64,000 nt of DNA from Ariolimax columbianus (GCA_036924085.1 JAVGWX010000014.1:34291936-34355935), one strand, 5' to 3'; numbered from the stretch's first letter, positions 1 through 10,400 are shown. The notes: a model not told the origin generated them from the sequence alone. Made by a program: numbers and translations.

Positions 1-86
1 CCTCACATGGTAGCCTCATTGGCTTATCAGCCTGGTACGTGAACCAAATGTCTGCGGCTCCTCTCGAATTGAGCAGGATTACCGTA
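1..86 (-). pseudogene. 28S rRNA 3'-region fragment
   Basis: Read on the minus strand, these bases match the conserved 3' part of large-subunit rRNA (GGTAATCCTGCTCA, GAGAGGA.CCGCAG, CAGACATTTGGT, AAGCCAATG). The same stretch occurs in the other orientation at about 21857-21948. The piece is cut by the window edge on one side and stops abruptly at a simple repeat on the other. It is therefore a dispersed fragment, not a working rRNA gene. Confidence 0.8.
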
Positions 87-370
87 TTGTTTGTTATTCT
101 ACTGTTTGTTATTCTATTGTTGGTTATTATATTGTCGTTAACCTATTGGTTGTTATTCTGATGTTTGTTATTTTATTGTTTGTTATTCTGTTGTTTGTTA
201 TTCTGATGTTTGTTAATACAATGTTGTTATTCTATTGTTTGTTATTCTATTGTTTGTTATTCTGATGTTTGTTATTCTTTTGTCGTTAACCAATTGGTTG
301 TTATTCTGATGTTTGTTGTTTTATTGTTTGCTATTCTATTGTTTGTTATTCTATTGTTTGTTATTGGCAC
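86..370. repeat. About 15-bp T-rich satellite
   Basis: Imperfect tandem copies of a unit close to TTGTTTGTTATTCTA, about 18 of them. The array starts exactly where the 28S fragment ends. It lies upstream of the first visible GAS8 exon, in intron sequence. Confidence 0.8.
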
Positions 371-824
371 GGCTCAGTACTCATGCTTCTTTGTGTTCAG
401 GTTCATGAAACAGCAAAGTTGTAGTACCCCTAAGAGAAGAAATATATTACAAAAATGTGGGCTGAAGTTGGATGTCCTAGCCCCCTTGTTTGAGCCTTGA
501 AGATGCACGGGCAATGCGTGGTCTTCGTGTCCCATTTTCTGCTGCTTATAAAACAAAGGACCATCACTGTACCTGGCTCCTTATAAGAAGTTTGTCAAAG
601 CACTGTGTGCTCTTGCAAAAGGGGTTTCTTCAGAAATGTGTTTTCCGTATTAAGGTTGCTAGCCCAATGCACAACCCTCCATAGTTACTCTATGTGACAT
701 GAATTGAATGTTACAGCAACCTTATTCTTACCTCCAAGGATACCACTCTGGTGGTATGTCCACAAAAATGTTGATCACCCTTGACTTCACTGTGTCAAAT
801 GCTAACATTTTATTCTCACTACAG
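371..824. other. GAS8 intron, nothing recognised
   Basis: No coding match or repeat family could be identified. The stretch ends with the acceptor of the first visible GAS8 exon (TTATTCTCACTACAG). Confidence 0.5.
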
Positions 825-992
825 GAGCAGGTGGAAGACATGAAGAAGAAGGAAGAGAGAATGGAGAAGCAGATGGGAGAAGTCATAGCTGAAAACAAAC
901 GCTTGGTAGAGCCTTTACAAAAAACACGAGAGGAAGTTGAAAATCTCCGAAGGCAGCTGGTCAACTACGAGCAGGACAAAGAGATGCTCAAA
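825..992 (+). CDS. GAS8: GAS8/DRC4, internal exon (coiled coil)
   Basis: Growth-arrest-specific 8 (dynein regulatory complex subunit 4) is a coiled-coil axoneme protein that links the nexin-dynein regulatory complex to microtubules and is needed for ciliary motility. This exon has 56 codons in phase 0, between an AG acceptor at 823-824 and a GTAAAT donor at 993. It encodes a charged heptad-rich stretch starting EQVEDMKKKEERMEKQMG and containing NKRLVEPLQKTREEVE, closely matching vertebrate GAS8. The gene's 5' exons lie outside the window. Downstream phase-0 exons at 5805, 8950, 13336 and 16038 continue the same protein in order, for 226 residues of a family of roughly 480. Confidence 0.95.
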
Positions 993-1004
993 GTAAATGT
1001 CCTT

Positions 1005-1266
1005 TGTACATAGATATTTATATAATGTCAAACATAGATCTTTGTACATAGATATTTATATGTCAAACATAGATCTTTGTACATAGATATTTATATAATG
1101 TTAAACATAGATCTTTGTACATAGATATTTTTATAATGTCAAACATAGATCTTTGTACATAGATATTTTTATAATGTCAAACATAGATCTTTGTACATGG
1201 ATATTTATATAATGTCAAACATAGATCTTTGTACATAGATATTTTTATAATGCCAAACATAAATCT
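1005..1266. repeat. About 38-bp satellite, left part
   Basis: About seven copies of a 36-38-bp unit built around ACATAGATCTTTGTACATAG and ATATTTATATAATGTCAA. The array starts within 15 bases of the GAS8 exon donor. It resumes at 1556 after an inserted LINE fragment. Confidence 0.85.
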
Positions 1267-1555
1267 TTATCCTGTTCCGCTTGAGAATGGGACATAACAG
1301 ATTGAATAGCCATTTACACCGACTAAAATTGGCTCCATCGCCATTGTGTATGTGCGGGCAGACAACACAGACATCCAAAGACTGTTATATGCTTAGCCAA
1401 TTGCGTACTGAGCACTGACCCACGAAGACGAATATTCACACAAAGCTGTTTGGAGGCCCCGAAGAACTCTCCATTGTTGCAACATTTATTCAGAGAACTG
1501 GACTTCATGTGTTGATGCAACAAGAAAAAGCAACTCGAACAAGAAGAAGAAAAAA
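1267..1555 (+). mobile_element. LINE 3' fragment inside satellite
   Basis: In plus-strand translation this gives the post-RT tail of a non-LTR retrotransposon: R-GHNRLNSHLHRLKLAPSP, then a C-x-C-G zinc-knuckle-like region, with frameshifts and a stop. It ends in an A/GAA-rich tail (CAAGAAGAAGAAAAAAC). The same 38-bp satellite flanks it on both sides, so it was retroposed into the array. 5'-truncated and dead. Confidence 0.75.
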
Positions 1556-1675
1556 CATAGATCTTTGTACATAAATATTAATGTAATGTTAAACATAGAT
1601 CTTTGAACATAAATATTAATGTAATGTCACACATAGATCTCGATACATAAATATTGTTGAACATAGATCATTCTT
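1556..1675. repeat. About 38-bp satellite, right part
   Basis: Three or four more diverged units of the array at 1005-1266 (ACATAGATCTTTG, ACATAAATATTAATGTAATG). It continues on the far side of the inserted LINE fragment. Confidence 0.8.
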
Positions 1676-2383
1676 TTTTCTTTTCGCTTATTCTGTTATG
1701 CGTTTCAGTATCAGGTTAGGAAGAGATCTCTAGAACGAGCTTGACTGTGTGCCTCATACAAAGTGGCATTCACCTCCTCAGATATTTTTCCACACTACCT
1801 TTTTTGTGGTCCGTCTTTGTCCTTGAAGTTGTTGTATCTAAATAGCATTGATTGTTGGGGGAAGGGGGGGGGTGCGCTGTGTGCTGGTAGTCTTGTTACC
1901 TGGCCAAACCATTTTAGTTGCTGCCTTTTAATGTAGTCTAATACTGGTGTTGTTCCCACTAGTCTCCTAATGTCATCATCTCTGATCATGTATCTCCTTG
2001 TTACACCCAATATTTCATTTCTGCTGTTGTGATGTGTCATTTTTCATTTGATGTTAGTGTCCAGTTTTGACATTGGTAGCATAGTGTCAGGATGAAAATC
2101 GTGCTGTATAAAGCTCTTTTGGTAGTTATTGTCGTGTGCTTGAAATTAAGTATTGGAGTTAATTGTCCAATGATCTGTTTTGCCTTGATGCGTCTTTGTT
2201 GGATTTCTGCTGTAATTCTTTCGTCTGCTGATAACGTGCTCCCTATGTAAGTGAAATTATTCACCTGTTTGATTTGCTGCTTTTCTAGGAAGATATTGAT
2301 GTCTCCGGCTGTTCTAGATATTTTCATGACCTCTGCTCTTTTCTACATTGATTTTCATGCTGTATTCTTTACATGTTGTATTT

Positions 2384-2742
2384 GGCTTGGCTTGGCTTCG
2401 TTTGTTCTCACTCTCCCGCTACCAAACCCAGAAAGGGCTTAAATAGCAGAATGTAGTCCAGAGAACGGAATGCGTTGTGTCGTAATTTACTGCTTGACTG
2501 CGATATTTGCACCTTTTGGTCCAACACATCCGACTTCAGCAAGAATTTTTTGAGTACAGAGTTAGCATTCCCTCTTCAATCCCTTCTCCTTAGCCAGTCT
2601 GCCTGCTGCAGCCTGTTATCCAGGATCACCGCGTGGAGGTGTAAAAGTGTCGTGTCAGTTCTGGTTCATTGGCCTTGATGCTAGCAGCCAGCTATCGGTC
2701 GCTGACCACTGCAGCCCATACACTGCTCAGCATCTTGATCCC
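2384..2742 (-). mobile_element. SINE-1 copy a, inserted in LINE-E
   Basis: About 360-bp retroposon. Its sense strand starts GGGATCAAGATGCTGAGCAG and ends GGGAGATTGAGAACGAA plus a simple tail, here (AAGCC)n. A perfect 13-bp target-site duplication, ACATGTTGTATTT, flanks it at 2371-2383 and 2743-2755. It splits the LINE-E coding sequence between the words NTTC and KEYSM. Ten other copies are in the window. Confidence 0.93.
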
Positions 2743-2904
2743 ACATGTTGTATTTAGTTTATCAATATGTTGTTTTAATTGTTGGTGGCGCTGATTTCTT
2801 TTTAACAAAGACTGGATGCAGGAGAGTAGCATGTGGGCAGGGACAGACAGTAATGTAATGGCTCTGTAGTTGCTACATTCAGAGCAAGGTAATTTTCTTT
2901 TGTA

Positions 2905-3403
2905 TAGGTTAGCACTACGCACGAAAATCAGATTAATGCGTACACTGGTCCTGTCAATATTCCTCTATGCGTGTGAGACATGGACAGTTACAGCTGACCT
3001 TCAACGAAGGATACAGGCCTTGGAGATGAGATGTTTCCAAAAACTTTTAAACGTCACGTACAAAGATCGAGTTACAAATGAGGAAATACGAGATAGAATT
3101 ACAACAGCAATAGGGCCTTTTGAAGATCTCTTGGCAACTGTCAAAAGAAGGAAACTCACTTGGTACGGTCACATATCGAGATCAAGTGGTCTTGCAAACA
3201 CAATCCTCCAGGGGAAGGTGCATGGCAGACGACGAAGAGGCCGGCCCAAAAAGAGATGGGAGGACAACATAAAAGAATGGACCAGTCTCCGACCAGAAGA
3301 GTCACAGGCAGCGGCATCTGACAGAGAGTGGTGGCATGGGATTGTGAGGATGTCTTCATGTGTGCCCCAACGACCTCAACGGTTACGGGATGACCTGACC
3401 TGA
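2905..3403 (+). mobile_element. LINE-A 3' fragment, inserted in LINE-E
   Basis: A 5'-truncated LINE-A end in good frame for about 165 codons: TKIRLMRTLVLSIFLYACET, ALEMRCFQKLLNVTYKD, RRKLTWYGHISRSSGLA, GRRRRGRPKKRWEDNIKEWT. This is the usual post-RT tail of this LINE type. It matches the minus-strand copy at 18967-19440 and the stub at 37158. It ends at the family's 3' end GGGATGACCTGACCTGA. It lies against the orientation of LINE-E and separates two of its RT blocks. No clear target duplication was found. Confidence 0.88.
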
Positions 3404-3956
3404 GGGAGATGATGATTTTGTTCCTCCATGCAGCAGTAACCCGTAACGTGGACCAAACTGTTGTGAACAGTTGTTGCAGAATGATGCTCATGGGGCCACA
3501 TGTGTATTTCAACAGCTCGGGAGTAATGCCACTAAGTCCTACCTCCCAGTCATCTTTCAAATTTTGTAGGGTGGCTTGTACATCTGCAATGGTAGGAATG
3601 CCGTTGACAGAGTCTCTAAGATGGAGTCGCTCATTAACTCTTGGGATGGAGCAGCTGTTGAGGGCGTCATTATAGTGCTCTGTCCGCCTGCTGGTTATCT
3701 CTTCAATAAGCAACATGGTGTACCATTGGATTTATTTATTTGTTATAGGATGCAGTTGGATTAGGGTTTTAATTGCATGATAAACTGGTTGCAAGTGTTG
3801 GTGTGTCTTAACCCTTCCTTTGCTTCATTGACTACCATGTTGTAGTGATGCTTCTGATCCTTATTTGCGACAGCGCAGGACATGTTTTAGAGACTTCTGT
3901 GTTCTGCTACATCATTTCTGTTCCTGGCTGTCCCTTTCTCTTCCAGAATAGATAAT

Positions 3957-4135
3957 GTTGATGGAGTAAGCCTGGGTTTCCCCTTTCTCTTCCAGAATAG
4001 ATATTGTTAATAGAGTAAGGCTGGGTTTCCCCTTTCTCTTCCAGAATAGATAATGTTGATGGAGTAAGCCTGGGTTTCCCCTTTCTCCTCCAGAATAGAT
4101 AATGTTGATGGAGTAAGCCTGGGTTTCCACGTTGA
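3957..4135. repeat. 49-bp tandem repeat
   Basis: Nearly four copies of a 49-bp unit (GTTGATGGAGTAAGCCTGGG, then TTTCCCCTTTCTCTTCCAGA). The 3717-3956 stretch before it shows nothing recognisable. Confidence 0.9.
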
Positions 4136-4267
4136 TTTCCTGAGGCCTAGAACCTTCTTGTCAACTTTTTGAACGACCGAGGCCACACTGTTCCAGCACC
4201 GTTCTACTTGATCTGACAAAGAGCCCAAAGTTGCCAACTGGTAGACCTGAATATCCAACGACTACTG

Positions 4268-4475
4268 GACCAGAGGGCCGCAGTAGGGCAGTGGTTAGTG
4301 CACTGGCTTTCTAGTCAGGCGATCAGGGTTTAGTCTGCAGATGGTGCTGGATTTTTTTTCTGATCACAAACCGGCCCCTGTGGTCGACCCAGCCACAGAG
4401 ATTGGGTACCAGAAAATCTGGGAAGTAAAGGAGGCCGACATGATGCTGACCACATCATCCACTATGTGCCGTTGT
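4268..4475 (+). mobile_element. SINE-4 copy (tRNA-like head)
   Basis: The head GTAGGGCAGTGGTTAGTGCA is tRNA-like (A-box position). The body contains GTCGACCCAGCC, GGGTACCAGA and GGAAGTAAA.GAGGCCGACA. A related copy lies at 26730-26940 and a more distant one at 41144-41398. It is not a tRNA gene: the anticodon arm and 3' acceptor side cannot be folded. Confidence 0.7.
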
Positions 4476-4689
4476 GTACAAAATAATATAGGCCTAACAC
4501 CATATGATGTGCAATGTGTGGGTCGGAGAGTGGCAACTGGCAGGCTCATCAAAGCAATGCTTACAGCCAAAGGGGAAGTACACCAAAACCCAAGCTGGAG
4601 ACAGAGCTGCAAATTAAGAAATAAAGACATTGATACAAATTAGCCTCAAAGGGAACACTCATAATCTGATTATAACAGAAGCGTACTAT

Positions 4690-4870
4690 TCCTTGCCAAG
4701 AAGATATTCAAACTGCAAACAGGCCGCTGGAGACTGAAAAATCATCTGTTCAACAAATACAAAATTGGATATATTGATATGTGCCCAAGTAGGAAGAACA
4801 AACAATTGATGGAATGTGTTCTCCATAGGTGCTAGCTCCACAAGAGGGGCAGAATGACAACATGGCCCTC
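4690..4870 (+). mobile_element. LINE 3' fragment
   Basis: Plus-strand translation gives KIFKLQTGRWRLKNHLFNKY and KIGYIDMCPS, then a degraded Cys-rich end. This is the tail shared by RNase H-bearing LINEs such as LINE-B. It is short and decayed. The purine-rich 4900-5180 stretch after it holds nothing else recognisable. Confidence 0.65.
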
Positions 4871-5194
4871 CCCAATACAATTGTGAGATTAATTATATGG
4901 TGATAAGAGAAGTCTGAGACATGCTGCCTAGTTTATGAGGGAAATAGATACGGTTATTTGAGAGCGATTGCAGAAGAAGAAAAAGAAGAGACAATTCCTA
5001 AAGAATAGGAGAATATAAAGTCACACAAAGTACCTTGATACAGGCTTCCTGTAAGAAGATGTGGCCCTTTGCTTTGTAAGGATTAAAAATGCAACAACAA
5101 GGAGTTCACAAGTAGAAGAGAAAGAAGAAGGATGAAGAAAGAAAAAGAGAAAGACAATTTAAAAAAAAAGATGAAATTGATGAATAAGAAGGAT

Positions 5195-5625
5195 TAAATG
5201 GTGATGTGTTTCCTGTCCTCCTGTATGGTTCAGAGACTTGAACTCTACTTAAACAGGACATATCATGACTCTATGCACATCCTAGGCATCCGGTGGTTTG
5301 ATCTTGTCCTCAATGTCAAGGCCTCTGCAATGACAAGTCTTCCATCCATCTTGGACACTCTAGTCCGTCTGTGTTCGGACATGTGGTTACACTAGACCAG
5401 GAAGTTCCAGCTCACCAGATCATGCTTAAATCAGTTACATGTAACAACGGTTTCCCACCGGCTGGCTGGAGGTGTGGGAGGGGCCGTCCCCGTTCTACAT
5501 GGCTCCGGCAGATAGCAGTCTCTTCTTCAGCACTGTACGAGGTTTAGCTACAAGTCTCAGCAGCTGGCCATGATAGAGGGCGACCGACGGAGCTGGTATT
5601 AGATGCCTAGGCGATCATTATTATA
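5195..5625 (+). mobile_element. LINE-F-like 3' fragment
   Basis: Translation across several frames gives PVLLYGSET, HILGIRWFDLVLN, FGHVVTLDQEVPAHQ and CGRGRPRSTWLRQI. This is the conserved C-terminal tail of the LINE-F type (compare GIHWYDLIFNSEVVRRTQLG at 44.45 kb). It is frameshifted and inactive, in the intron before the second visible GAS8 exon. Confidence 0.75.
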
Positions 5626-5804
5626 TAAAATGATGAAGAATGAGAGGAAGAAGAAGAAGAAAATGGTGAAGAACAATGCGGAGAAAAAGAAAGGGAACTA
5701 TGAAATTGTTATTTATAGTCATTAGCTGGAATGGCTAATAATTTGTGACATGACTAATGAAGGATCACCATTTGCAAACATGTGGTTTACTGATTCTTTC
5801 TCAG

Positions 5805-5891
5805 ACAACGAAGGCTCGGCTGAAAGTCACGTCAGAAGATTTCAAGAGTCTGAGATGGGAAAATGAAGTGTTGGAGCAACGATTTCAAAAG
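5805..5891 (+). CDS. GAS8: GAS8/DRC4, exon with repeated splice donor
   Basis: 29 codons in phase 0 between the acceptor TTCTTTCTCAG and the donor AAAAG|GTAAGT. The protein reads [20 protein letters not shown] then EVLEQRFQK and continues directly from the exon at 825-992. The donor and its last exon bases are copied twice more right after the exon with a 28-bp period, and once more after the piggyBac element. Only the first donor keeps the reading frame, because 28 and 56 are not multiples of three. Confidence 0.95.
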
Positions 5892-5958
5892 GTAAGTCAG
5901 AGGTTTATGATTCCAAAAGGTAAGTCAGAGGTTTATGATTCCAAAAGGTAAGTCAGAG
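5881..5958 (+). repeat. 28-bp tandem repeat of the exon-intron junction
   Basis: Three copies of a unit that includes TTCCAAAAGGTAAGTCAGAG, with possible GT donors at 5892, 5920 and 5948. A fourth copy (donor at 8229) lies beyond the piggyBac insertion. The transposon therefore landed inside this small array, at the TTAA after GTCAGAGAC. Confidence 0.9.
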
Positions 5959-5964
5959 ACTTAA

Positions 5965-8213
5965 CCCTTTGAACCCTGGTCACCTGGCCTGTAAAACCCC
6001 ACTCCCCTGGGCTCCTGAAGAAAAAAAGCCAAAAATGGACACCTGAACAAAACTAGTTACAATGACAAAACTAAGTGATCTGTTTCAATTATTTGATCTC
6101 AAATAGACTGACCTGATCATTTCCAATATTCCTGCTTATTATGCCAGTCCTCCCAGCATGTAGACCCATCCTTTAGGCACAGATAAGTTTCACAATGTTT
6201 ACACCAAAATTTTGTCTTGACTTGTTTGAATGGTCTGTCTTTGTAGGCCATGTTTGGGAAGTCCTTGACATGCTTGTTAAATTTAAATGAGCATGCTACA
6301 TAAACATTATTTCCTGTAGCTTTTGGAGATATTTGTGGATGATGGAAACCAACATTTTGCAGTCTCTGTTGGGCCTCGACACGGTTGTGAAGTTTTGCAG
6401 TAGCTGTTCTATAATCCCCAATGAGGGATAAACAAACTTCGTTCATGAACATCCCAAATGTCCTGTAGCGTCTTCTTGTTGTATTGTGGGGACTATAATG
6501 ATCCATAAATATGTAGGCATTATTACATGCCCACATAAAGAATTTCACAATTAGCCTCCTAGGCCAGCGATAATGCCGTCGTGTCTTGTTGAGACGACAA
6601 ATTTGGTCGTTGACATCTGTGCCCCCCATGAAAGCATTATAGTCAATACAAAGTTGAGGAGTTGGAACATCTACAGCTGTTCCATCCTTTCTTCTCCTTC
6701 TAACAGTTCAAATTTCTATTGGGTTGTGGTAGTTGGATATAAAATTTACAGGTCTTTGGTCCATCCAGACAAGGCATACAATGTTGTTAGGGCAAATAAA
6801 TTCTGAATGACCCCTGTCCATTTTCTTCTTTCCTGCCAGTACTTTTGGATAAAATTTCCTATTTGTCTTTGCTGTACCTACAGCAAGTGTACCATAATCA
6901 GTGTACAACTTGTCAAATAGAGTTACACTGTTGTAGAATCTGTCCATAACAACAATATGGTTTTTGTTGACCAAATTCCCTGAAGTTAAAATTCTCATAA
7001 CGACGCTACCAACAACACCAAGATCTGGAATAATATTGTCTGCTTTTCCAGTGTAGATTTCCAGATTCAGAATATATCCAGAGCTTGCTTCACAAGACAT
7101 GTAAGCCTTTATTCCCCACTTTATGGGCTTTGACTTGATATACTGTTTGAAGGCAAGCCTGCTCTTCAAGGGGATCATACCTTCGTCTAAGCTCACGTGC
7201 TGTGAAGGCGAATAATAGTGCCGAAATTTTGGTAGCAACACATGTAAAGTTTATCTGCTTTATCCAAAGCCGGGTCCTCCTCATCAACAAGATGAAGAAA
7301 AGTCCAGAGCAAGGAAGCGATCACGGTCCATCACAGTGTGGAAACCAGGAGTATGAGACACGAAGTTAGCAGACGAGCTAGACCAATACTCCTCGTAATG
7401 TGGTTTACTCACACTGAGTTTCATTTGAAGACGCAGTCCAAAGAATGCTTTCATCTCTGGCACTACTACACTTTAAAAACTTTTGGCTTAGTAGCTGGTT
7501 GGTTTCTTGCTACTCACCTGCTCAGCGCGCCGAGTTGTCTGCTCACACAAATTGTGCCAGAAATCATTATCCATGAAAAGTTCCAAAAATTCACTGGCTT
7601 TACTTTCTGGATTAATAGATTCTGGAATGTTCTTAGAGCCTATCTGCTCCATAAATGTTGTGTCTACTGCAGACACAGGTCTGAATATATTTATTGGAGA
7701 CCAACCTGCATCAAATTTACTAGAGACTCTACCTGGGAGACGCTCCCTTCTACGCCCCTGTAAAACAGCCTGATCGCCAGAAAAATCAGGAACAGGGTAA
7801 GATGTAGCTTCATCAGAGTCTAATGAACATATGTTTTCACTCAAATGATCATCTGATTCAACTTCTATATAAGTTTCAGAATAGTTGCTATCTAAATCTA
7901 ATTCATCGTCATCCAAATCATTGAGAACAATCTCGACAGCTTGTTCCATTGTAAGCCTTTTAGAATAGTCATTTACTGGTTTTTCTGCATGTCTTTTCGT
8001 GGTGAAAATATTGTAAAAATTTGTCGCAATGTGATAAGTTCATGGGCGCCACCATTTTGAAGCAGCATTCCGGAAGTAGTATGTAAATTCTGCCGTGTCG
8101 GCCCAATCTATGCCCGTTGTTATAAGATACGTGTGCTCTACAGGCAAACCGGTGACTCGAGGCGCGGGTTTAGTACACACACACCGGTTCATCGGGATCA
8201 CGGGTTCAAAGGG
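5965..8213 (-). mobile_element. piggyBac-family DNA transposon
   Basis: An element of about 2.25 kb. TTAA target sites lie at 5961-5964 and 8214-8217, the hallmark of piggyBac. Terminal inverted repeats are CCCTTTGAACCC at 5965-5976 and its complement GGGTTCAAAGGG at 8202-8213. It carries one minus-strand transposase (6117-7949) and short non-coding flanks. It interrupts the GAS8 intron in antisense orientation. Confidence 0.95.
6117..7949 (-). pseudogene. piggyBac transposase (DDE_Tnp_1_7), lightly broken
   Basis: This enzyme would cut and paste the element at TTAA sites. The start is ATG at 7949, followed by an acidic N-terminus rich in Asp and Glu, usual for the family. The core shows MKAFFGLRLQMKLSVSKPHY, then the three catalytic aspartate contexts: SLDEGMIP, VVMDRFYNS and MGGTDVNDQ. 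A C-terminal Cys/His region (CKHCETYLCL) resembles the family's zinc-binding tail. Breaks: in-frame TAA at 7488-7490 and 7473-7475, a one-base frameshift near 7297, and TGA at 6708-6710. All other parts are in order, so the copy died fairly recently or is close to an active family. Confidence 0.93.
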
Positions 8214-8949
8214 TTAAGATTCCAAAAGGTAAGTCAGAAGCTTAAGATTCCGAAAGACAAATGAGCCTGACCTTGCAGCATCTCTATTGGTATGCAGATG
8301 AAGGAGAAGATGTGCCACCTGTTTGGTGCACTAAAAACTCACTCTGGGGAGACATTTTGTGAATGACGAAGAGGTCGAATGTGAAGTGCAAATGTTGCGG
8401 AGACAGCAGACCAAAGACTTTTGTGCTGCAGGTTTTGATGTTACTGATGAAGCGACGGGTTAAGTGTATCAATGTTTGTGAAAATTATGTTAAATAAGGG
8501 GCAATTTAAGTGCAACAATATAATGATTTCAGGTTCATTTCTCATTTAGTTTCTTTTATAAAGCCATTTGTGACCTATTTAATGACTTGAATTATACTTT
8601 ATCTTGGACATTTCTAAATTCTTTGGTGTTGAGAGAAAAGATTTCCTCTGAGTGGATCCCAGGATCTCTTACTGGGAAAGCAAGTTGTATAACCGTATGC
8701 AGGTTGTGTAAAAGGCAGCTGAACAGGGTTGTGCATGAGGTTAGCAAACTCATCATGTAAAACAATTGCTACAGAAACCATCACTACAAGATCACACGTT
8801 ATGCTTTGGCACATGATCCCTGTGTAGAGAGAGACATGTACAGTGGTTGGCCTATGTTTGAGAAGCAGACGAACATGAATTTAAAAAGGTTGCCATTTAT
8901 GTCATGGATGATTAGTGATGATATTTGACATTTCAATTCGTTTTTCCAG
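8214..8949. other. GAS8 intron with antisense SINE-like repeat
   Basis: Bases 8640-8820 carry a dispersed repeat with words GAGGTTAGCAAACTCATCAT, GCTACAGAAACCA and GCTTTGGCACA. Related copies lie at 14400-14810 (split), 14925-15125 and 15175-15320. No coding sequence is seen here. The acceptor TTTTTCCAG at 8941-8949 ends the intron. Confidence 0.55.
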
Positions 8950-9159
8950 ATACAGGATGAGAGAGATGAACTGTACAACAAGTTCATCAAGGCCGTCCAC
9001 GAGGTGCAGCAGAAGTCCAACTTTAAAAACCTCCTTCTAGAGAAAAAGCTGTCTGCTGTTGCGGACATCCTCGAGAAGAAGGAAGCCCAGCTTAATGAGG
9101 TTCTTTCAGCATCTAACCTTGACCCTACAGCTCTTGCCTTGGTCACAAGGAAACTAGAG
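8950..9159 (+). CDS. GAS8: GAS8/DRC4, longest visible exon
   Basis: 70 codons in phase 0. The exon starts [20 protein letters not shown] and continues with [20 protein letters not shown] and [12 protein letters not shown], ending VTRKLE before the donor GTCAGT. The ERDELY, KKE and SNLDP words are conserved in animal GAS8. The residues are almost all helical coiled coil, the part of DRC4 that runs along the microtubule. Confidence 0.96.
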
Positions 9160-9984
9160 GTCAGTTCTGCACAGATATCAACTTTGTACGAATGACCAGA
9201 ATTTCTGTAGGTTTCTTTGCCGTATGCCAGTTTGTACATATTGTTTGTCACCAAAAGAGCTTTGCTGTTATTATGAATTATGTACATATTCCCGAGTGGT
9301 CTTTGTGTATGACAAGGACAATAATAGCACCACTGCTCCACAGAGAACACGTTGTAACTAACTGTGTGATGCGGCATAACACCGGCCATAGTTAGGTGGT
9401 TTGCTAAGAGCAGTAAAGATGGTGCCTAACAACGTTATCAAATGTTTTGCAAATCGGTTAACCACCCTTCCCGGCGCTTGTCCCAATGCAGTGAAGTAAT
9501 AAGCTGCTCGAACCTAGTCCACTGAGCAGAAAATTACCAGAGCTTGGATCAGCACAAGGTCATCTGCCACTGTAGAAGTACAGGTCGACTGTACAAGTTG
9601 ATTAAGACTAAGACTTCTTTTTTATTCAAAAGTCTCTAGATGGCTTTTTTAGCTATTGAACCTTTACACCCGAACCTTGAAATAGGAAATGTATAAATGT
9701 GTTGAAACTCATATACTATTTTCTTACAATTGAGATTCAAAAGTTGTCCCAGTATTTATAAGAGGAAAAGATTGCATTGAACAGGGTAATGGTCATGGTC
9801 TCTGAACAAAATGTATTGGGGATGTTAGACTGAAGTGGGTTAAGGTCTCCTGTGGTTTATTGTTGTTTAAGCTTCTTATACTGAGTTGTTCAACTTTGCA
9901 GATTTTCTCTTGTAGCGGGTTTCCAATGGCTCATCGTACTTCCCGGAGTGTAATGGAGAAGGTGGACCTGGGTCCTCCTTACTG
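9160..9984. other. GAS8 intron, little recognised
   Basis: No convincing coding sequence. Bases 9870-10000 (AGCGGGTTTCC, GGAGAAGGTGGACCTGGGTC) look like a decayed SINE-2 body, but the match is weak. Confidence 0.4.
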
Positions 9985-10400
9985 AAATGCAATGCAAGGC
10001 TTTCGTCATCTTCATACGCTTTCAGACATCAACTTGAATAAATCTAGCGAAAGCAGTGGTTAGCTCGACCCTGTTGTTATCTCTATAGAGCTTGTCCAGA
10101 AATGGTGTCGGTGATGACCATATGTTCTTTCTTTGTTCCTCGAATGTTGGACACCTCAATCAGATGTCTACTGCCGGGGTCACATTGTTCAGTATTTCCT
10201 ATCCGTAGTTTGTTGAATAGATGGTATCTGTTGTGGCCTGTATGAAGTTTAAAGATTACCACCTGTTGAACTGGTAATATGTGTCATTTAGTTGTTGACC
10301 TTTGTGCTCTGCATCAGACTTGTTCTTGTATCTACACCTAGTAAACCTCAACCTATATCATCTTTAGGTGGATTTCCACTTTCCCTTGACAGTCTGTCAG
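9985..10400 (-). mobile_element. LINE-B-like 3' fragment
   Basis: The minus strand resembles the C-terminal tail of LINE-B: a Tyr-Gln-x-Asn-Arg word, a block encoding YHLFNKL-like residues, and the end rule of hydrolase-tail LINEs. Many frameshifts. Recognised mainly by base similarity to 24270-24530 (AGCTTGTCCAGAAATGG, GTTGAATAGATGGTA). Confidence 0.6.

Larger units (their letters stand above)
1790..3716 (-). mobile_element. LINE-E, internally deleted, host of two insertions
   Basis: One minus-strand non-LTR retrotransposon can be followed from 3716 down to about 1790. Its N-terminal RT part carries DWEVGLSGITPELLKY and AAWRNKIIIS; the next RT block is ECSNYRAITLLSVPAHM at about 2880-2820. 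RT motifs after that block are missing, so the RT centre is deleted. The C-terminal part includes HIDKLNTTCKEYSMKINVE, FTYIGSTLSADERITAEIQ and LKWFGQVTRLP. A SINE-1 copy (2384-2742) and a LINE-A 3' fragment (2905-3403) interrupt it, and reading across both rejoins the coding order. Frameshifts and stops make it inactive. Confidence 0.8.

Noticed and set aside
3156..3716. A single 186-codon minus-strand gene
   Set aside because: Its second half is antisense to the inserted LINE-A fragment. Only the part above about 3405 is LINE-E coding sequence.
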